Assembly: GCF_029407905.1 (NCBI RefSeq)
Contig: NC_073635.1
Location: forward strand, 36,633,501 to 36,697,500
Length of the DNA stretch: 64,000 bases
From: Bubalus kerabau
Taxonomy: Eukaryota; Chordata; Mammalia; Artiodactyla; Bovidae
Reading direction: 5' to 3'
Below are positions 58,397 to 64,000 of the stretch, in pieces. The position numbers were made by a program, and so were the translations under genes. The notes beneath the pieces were generated by a model. It had not been told where the DNA came from, did not search any database, and saw nothing but the letters and a program-made list of their open reading frames with translations. How positions within the stretch are numbered: position 1 is the stretch's first letter; each line of letters opens with the position of its first letter.

Positions 58397-59389
58397 TTAA
58401 AGTAAGCTGCCAAGACCACGGTGAGAAAATGGGAGAGGTCAGGATCTGAATATTCGTAATTACTATATAATACGTTATTAAGTATTAAACAATAAAATAA
58501 TATAGCACAACTCTTATTAATTAAAAAAAAAAAAGACCACACCATTCAATAAAAAAGTAACCAAATCAGTATGTGAAAAATACAAGTATCAAAAGGAAGA
58601 AATATCAAGCCCAAAGTGCCAGGGCAAGATGAGATGTAACACAAATGGAACTGACTTGTAGTTAACATCTATCTATCAGAAGGAAGGAAGGATCTTCATC
58701 AACATAACAATTTTCAGAAGAATGTGGTGTAAATCCACTGAACTTAAGAAATGCAAAGGCTTTTAAAGTATGAGTTTTTTGGATCTTTTCTATATTTCAG
58801 CATACCTAAAACAAGATGACAATTTCTGGGGCTTAAGACAGTGCCCTCTGGTGGCCGTGAGGTATCCCCTCATGTCTCCTCCCAGTGTAACCGTGGGGAG
58901 AGGAGACTTCCCTTGCTGCACAGTTCTCTGCAGTAATCCACGCTTCAAAACAGAGTAATTACTCACACATAACAGTTCTTTCCAAATCCTAGACTATAAA
59001 TGTGGTCACTTCTATACGCCACAGAGAATATGCTTCAACTACCACTCACTGAGCCCTATAAAGAAAAGACAATCTAATTCAAGTTGGTCACTTCTACCTT
59101 CTCCAAATAAAATCTATTCCCTTCAGCCACTTTTCTATACTAAATCAATTCTAATTATCTATTTAACACCAAGTAAATAACTTCAGTTTTCTGGGCTTCA
59201 ATTTTCCCTAAAATAAATGGCATTTATTTTACGGTTTTTCTTAGAATTTAAAAAGATAACTGAATGTGAAAATCAATTAACACATTGTTAACTCCTAACA
59301 ATCACCAGGCAGTTTTGTCTGTACCTCAAGATTTTGGTTAAGTTTCTAATTCATTTTTAGGCTTCCTTGTGATACTGCTTCACTGTTAT
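58397..59389. other. 5' intron stretch without recognised repeats
   Basis: About 1 kb of AT-rich unique-looking sequence between the SINE at 58.3 kb and the old repeat at 59.4 kb; nothing coding seen. Confidence 0.5.
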
Positions 59390-59720
59390 GGACCACATGC
59401 TTGTGTTCCCCCTTCAAATTCATGAGATGGTATAAGGAGGCGAGGCCTCTACAAGGAGATTAAGTCAGGAAGGTGGGGGGGCCCTCCTGAGTGAGATGAG
59501 TGACTGTTTTATAAAAGACACCAGAAAGCTCCCTCTCCCACCACATGAGGACACAGCACAAAGAGGGAAGCCTGTCTGTGAACAGGAAGCAAGCCCTCAC
59601 CAGCACCTGGTCTGCAGAAGCCCCAACCATGGACTTTCCAGCCTCCAGAACTTTGAGACATGAAGGTCTATTGTCTCTGGTACTTCTGTTATACCAGCCC
59701 AAGTAGACTGAGACAATCGT
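59390..59720 (+). repeat. Old interspersed repeat, family not named (copy 4)
   Basis: CACATGAGGACACAGCACAA, GCCTCCAGAACTTTGAGACA, TACTTCTGTTATACCAGCCC; the clearest copy. Confidence 0.65.
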
Positions 59721-59836
59721 CATAAATTATAAATGCTTTCACAGCTTTACTTGGTCTTTGATTCCATGAGAATCAATTAACCCCAATACTTGATGTTCTC
59801 GTGAAAAAAAGAAAAGGTAGTTAAAAAATAAAATGT

Positions 59837-59960
59837 TTGGGATTTCCCTGATGGTCCAGTTGGTTAAGATTCTGTGTTTCCAATTCAGGGGGCATTAGTT
59901 CTATCCCTGGTCAGGGAACTAAGATCCCACATGCCACATGGCATGGCCAATAAATAAAAT
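59837..59960 (+). mobile_element. CHR-type SINE
   Basis: GGGATTTCCCTGATGGTCCA, GGTCAGGGAACTAAGATCCC, CATGGCCAATAAATAAA. Confidence 0.92.
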
Positions 59961-60237
59961 GTTGACACTCATTACAATAAAGTATTAGTAGTAGCTAAGA
60001 AAATCTGGTTAACTTTCAATGAAAATCACAAAGAAAGCATTTCAAATGATTCAAGAAAAATATTCATTCATCATTTTCTCACTGATGAGCCCAAGCTTTC
60101 TAGGTACCAAAGGAGGTGCAAAGAAAGCTAAGGCAAATTTGTCTCTACAGTAAAGGCTATTATTCAACATGTGTTTATGGCACCTATAATAGTTCTGAGG
60201 CAGTATGACAAATTAAACTTTTTTAAAATAAAAATCC

Positions 60238-60388
60238 CTGGGAATTCCCTGGTGGTCCAGTGGTTAGGACTTTACACCTAACCACTGCCACTATCTAACC
60301 CTGTGCTTCCAATGCAGGGGGCATGAGTTTAATCTCTGGTTAGGGAACTGAGATCCTGCAGGCCCTGTGGTGCAACCCCCAAAAAAGT
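60238..60388 (+). mobile_element. CHR-type SINE with internal insertion
   Basis: GGAATTCCCTGGTGGTCCAG and GGTTAGGGAACTGAGATCCT. About 30 extra bases follow GTTAGGACTTTACACC compared with the other copies. Confidence 0.9.
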
Positions 60389-61342
60389 AAACAAACAACT
60401 GGAGAGGGTGTGGACAAAAGGGAACCCGCCTACACTGTTGGTGGGAATACAGATTAGTGCTGCCACTATAGAAAACAGTATAGAGGTTCCTTAAAAAAAA
60501 ACTAAAAATAGAGCTATCATATGATCCAGCAATCCTACTTCTGAGCACACATCTGGAAAAGATGAAAACTCAAACTAGAGAAGACATGTATGCACCTCAA
60601 TGCTCATAGTAGCACTATTCACAAGAGCCAAGATATGGAAGCAATCTAAGTGTCTACTGACAGGGAAATGAATACAGATATGGTGGATATATACACAGTA
60701 AAATATTACTCAGTCAGAAGAAAGAATTCACATCAACACAGACGGACCTAGAGATTATCATACTAAATGAGGGAAGTCAGATAAAGACAAATATCATATG
60801 ACATCACTTGTAGAATCTAAAAAATGATACAAATTTAGACTCATAGACACAAGATAAACTTATGGTTACCAAAAGGGAAAGGGGGATGGAGGTGGATAAG
60901 TTAGTTTGGAATTAACAAATACACAGTATTGGGACTTCTCTGGCAGTCCAGTGGTTTAAGACTTCAACTTCCAATGCAGTGGGTTCAATCCTGATAAGGA
61001 ATCTAAGCAGCTAAGATCTCATACCGTCTCCTGGCCAAAAAACCAAAATATTAAAACAGAAGCAACACTGTAACAAATCTAGTAAAGACTTTAAAAATGG
61101 TACACGGGGGGGAAAAAAAAGTCTTTAAAAAAAAAACCACATAGATACACACTATATATAAAATAAACAAGGACCCACTGTAAAGCACAGGGAACTACAG
61201 TCAATATCTTACAATAACTTATAATAGAAAAGAATACAAATAAGAATATATATATAAAACTAAAATCACTTCACTGTATACCTGAAACTAACACAACACT
61301 GTAAATCAATTTTACTTCAATTAAAAAAAAAAAAAAAAAATC
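60389..61342 (+). mobile_element. LINE-1 3' end interrupted by a SINE
   Basis: From CTGGAGAGGGTGTGGACAAA and CACTGTTGGTGGGAATACAG through GTAAATCAATTTTACTTCAA to a long A-tail. The CHR SINE at 60927-61045 is nested inside. Confidence 0.92.
60927..61045 (+). mobile_element. CHR-type SINE nested in LINE-1
   Basis: GGGACTTCTCTGGCAGTCCA to ATCTCATACCGTCTCCTGGCC; L1 sequence continues on both sides, so it is younger than that L1. Confidence 0.88.
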
Positions 61343-62716
61343 CTGGAGATGAAAACTTTAATAGCAGAAATGAAAAAAGTCACTAGAGGGGATTAACAGC
61401 AGATCTAAGCAAGCAGAAGAATCAGTAAAATGAAAGGCAGAATAATTAAAATTATCCAGTCTGAAGAGCAAGAAAACAAGAATGAAGAAAAATGAATAGA
61501 GCCTAAGAATCTGTGAAACACCACTATGTGCACCAATATATGTAACAAAAAGAGACAGAAAAGAACAAAAAACATATTTGAAGAAATAATGGCTATAAAC
61601 TACCCAAATATGATGAATATAACGAGGATAAACACATACACCCAAGAAGCTCAATTCCAAGATGGTCATACCAAGACCAGTAATAATCAAACTGTGGACC
61701 CAACAGTAAAAGAGAATTTTGAAGTAAGAGAGAAGTGACTCATCATATGCAATGGATCCTCATCACCAGATTTCTCATCCAAAATCATGGATGTGAAAAG
61801 CTATGGCATGATATTTAAAATGGTGGGGAAAAAATCTGTCAACCAAAAATTCTATATCCAACAAAATATTCCTCCAACAAACATGAGAAATTAAGACATT
61901 CCCCAGAAAAACAAAGGTGAATTTATTACCTGCAGACCTACCCAATATGAAATGCTAAAGGGAATTCTTCAAGCAAAAATACAAACTACAGAGTAAGTTG
62001 AAGCTCTAAGAAATACAGAACACAAATGAATACATTTAAAAAAAGCAACAGGAAGCCAGTATTAATGTACCTTTGGTTTATAACTACTTATCGCCCTATG
62101 ATTTAAAAGGCAAAAGCATACAACAATAATTATCAACGTTAATGAACACACACATATAAAGATGTTATTGGCAACAAACCTAATTTAAAGGGAAGGACAG
62201 AGATGTGTAACAGGCAGAGCATTCACAGATTGTTCAAATGAAGAGTATCATTCCTAGTAAGCTGTTGTAATACTAAGATTCTTGTTTTAATCCTCAAAGT
62301 AACCATTATAAAAATAATTATAAACTAATCAGGAAAGAAAGGAATCAAAATGGTACACTAGAAAAAATTAAACACAAGAGAAGGTGATAATAAAAGAAAT
62401 GGGGGGGTTGCGGATTTAAGACAAACAGAAAACAAGTCACAAAATGGTGGAGGTAAACTTCTCCTTACTCCTTTCGAACAATTACTTTAAATGTAAATAG
62501 ACTAAATTACTGAAAGAGTTTAGGCTGGATAAAAAGACACACATGATCCATCTATATTCTATCTAGAAGAGACTCATCTTAGATAAAAAAAAATACAAGG
62601 AGATTGAAAGTAGGATAGAAAAGATACCCCATGCATATAATACCCAAAACAGAAATGCAGTTAGTGGATGTGTAGATATTGGACAAAATAAACTTTAAGT
62701 CAAAAAAGCTAACAAG

Positions 62717-62996
62717 AGGGCTTCCCCAGTGGCCCAATGGTAAAGAATCCATCTGTAAATACAGGGGACACAGGTTCAATCCCTGATCCAAGAAGATCCC
62801 ACATGACACAAAGCAACTAAGCACTTGAGCTACAACTACTGAGCCTAGCTCTAGAGCCTGGGAACTGCAACTACCGAGGCCCGCACACCCTAAAGCCTGT
62901 GCTTCACAACAAGAGAAGGCCCGAGCACCACATCTAGAGAGTAGCCCACAGAGCAACAAAGAGCCAGCACAGGCAAAAATAAATAAATAATTTTTA
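62717..62996 (+). mobile_element. Long CHR-type tRNA-derived SINE
   Basis: GGGCTTCCCCAGTGGCCCAA, then the long body with ACAACAAGAGAAGGCCCGAG and a CAAAAATAAATAAATAA tail. Confidence 0.9.
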
Positions 62997-63274
62997 AAGC
63001 CCTGATTAAAAAGAGAAACTTGGGAAATGAGAAAATACTCATGAGACAAAAGAAGACAAAAACACAACAAATTGAAACTTAAGGGATGCAGTGAAAGTTT
63101 TATTCAGCAGAAAACTTACTGCTATTAACACCTACATTAAAAATCTCAAACCAATAAACTTTACACCTTAAGAAATCAGAAAAAGAGCTAAATAAACTAA
63201 AACTAGCAGAAAGAATGCAGTAATAAAGATCAGTGCACAGATACACAAAACAAAGAACAGAAAAATAAAGGAAG

Positions 63275-63500
63275 GGCTTCCCAGGTGGCGCTAGAAGCAA
63301 AGAATCTGCCTGCCAATGCAGGAGACATAAGAGACATGGGTTTGATTGCTGGGTCCGGTAGATGCCCTGAAGGAGGGCATGGCAACCCACACCAATATTC
63401 TTGCCTGGAGAATCCCATGGACAGAGCCTGTACAGTCCATAGGGTCACAAAGAGTTGGACACGACTGAGGCAACTTCACACACACACACACACACACACA
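63275..63500 (+). mobile_element. Bov-tA SINE ending in a CA microsatellite
   Basis: GGGCTTCCCAGGTGGCGCTA, box B region GGTTTGATTGCTGGGTCCGG, tail GAGTTGGACACGACTGAGG, then (AC)n at 63476-63500. Confidence 0.93.
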
Positions 63501-63672
63501 ATCCAGTACAAAATAAAAAGGGGGGAAAAAAAGAGTGAAAAAAAATGTTTTAATAAAAGAAAAAATAGAGGAAACACAAAATTACAAACATGTGGCTCCT
63601 TGAAAAAATTAACAAACCTTTAGCTAGACTGACAAGGAAAAAATTCTCTAAAGTTATTAAAATCAGAAACAA

Positions 63673-63785
63673 AGAGAATTCTCTGGTGGTCCGGTGGTTA
63701 GGACTTGACCCTTTCACTGCCAGGGCCCACGTTAGATCCCTGGTCCAAGAACTAAGATCGCACAAACCAAGCAGTGCAACCAAAA
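63673..63785 (+). mobile_element. CHR-type SINE
   Basis: GAGAATTCTCTGGTGGTCCG, TTTCACTGCCAGGGCCCACG, GGTCCAAGAACTAAGATCGC. Confidence 0.9.
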
Positions 63786-64000
63786 GAGAAAGAAATTGAC
63801 ATGTGACTAGCATAACAAATATAATTTTTTTTTTAAAAAATCAGAAATATTAATAAGGTATCACTACTGACTTTATAGAAATGACTGAATATAATTTCGC
63901 AATTATATGCCAAAAAACTGGACAACCCAAAATAAAAAAATTTTAAAAACGGGTAAATTTTTAACACAAACTACAAAAACTGACTCAAGAAGAAACACAA

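Larger units (their letters stand above)
54789..64000 (-). other. ZMYM2: 5' intron of ZMYM2, open at the right edge
   Basis: Intron upstream of the first coding exon, acceptor at 54789-54790. More than half of 55.4-64 kb is repeats. I find no CpG island, promoter or noncoding 5' exon, so these probably lie beyond the window. Confidence 0.75.
61343..64000 (+). mobile_element. Older LINE-1 5' part, with SINE insertions, running off the edge
   Basis: L1 5'/ORF1-like and early ORF2-like text (AATTTGAAGAAATAATGGCT-type, CTGTCAACCAAAAATTCTAT, GAAATTAAGACATTCCCCAG, AACAAACCTTTAGCTAGACT). Many stops and frame breaks. SINEs interrupt it at 62717, 63275 and 63673. Confidence 0.75.

Noticed and set aside
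1..64000. CRISPR arrays, operons, phage or plasmid features
   Set aside because: None seen; the sequence is vertebrate nuclear DNA and the repeats are SINEs, LINEs and microsatellites.

Overview
The window is nuclear DNA from a ruminant, most likely a bovid. The evidence is ruminant-type repeats: BovA2 dimers, Bov-tA copies, BovB (RTE-type LINE) pieces and artiodactyl tRNA-Glu-derived (CHR-type) SINEs, on an AT-rich background with spliced genes. I cannot separate cattle, buffalo, sheep or goat from this sequence.

One protein-coding gene dominates. It lies on the minus strand from about 54.8 kb (first coding exon) to 11.33 kb (stop codon). I reconstruct 23 coding exons with consistent phases, giving a 4,128-nt CDS (1,375 codons plus stop). 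I recognise it as ZMYM2 (ZNF198), a nuclear MYM-type zinc-finger protein of the LSD1-CoREST-HDAC corepressor; the human protein is 1,377 residues. The order of parts is: an acidic N-terminus with two SUMO-interaction-like motifs (coding exon 1); ten MYM fingers by my count (exons 2-11); a Pro/Val-dipeptide tract (exons 14-15); an acidic stretch and a basic cluster (exons 15-18); and the C-terminal domain derived from a Crypton tyrosine recombinase (exons 18-23). The promoter and upstream 5' UTR exons are not visible and probably lie right of 64 kb.

Layout. 1-5.8 kb: flanking DNA with a CpG-rich island (about 0.75-1.95 kb) holding a degenerate minisatellite, plus SINEs and a MIR. 5.8-11.3 kb: AT-rich, almost free of young SINEs, probably a long 3' UTR with several candidate poly(A) signals. 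11.3-54.8 kb: exons and introns; the introns carry four BovA2 dimers with visible target-site duplications, a 5'-truncated BovB, a rearranged BovB pair, L1 ends, MIRs and a MER2/Tigger-like DNA transposon. 54.8-64 kb: 5' intron, densely filled with L1 and SINEs, nearly all on the + strand and so antisense to ZMYM2.

The most unusual observation is that three consecutive ZMYM2 introns (after coding exons 8, 9 and 10) use GC instead of GT at the donor, each in the perfect context AG|GCAAGT; GT alternatives nearby break the reading frame. Others are an L1 poly(A) tail ending about 26 nt from the exon 5 acceptor, a 35-nt microexon, an orphan CpG island, and the strong strand bias of SINEs in the 5' intron. 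I saw no tRNA, rRNA, CRISPR array, prokaryotic gene or second intact protein-coding gene.
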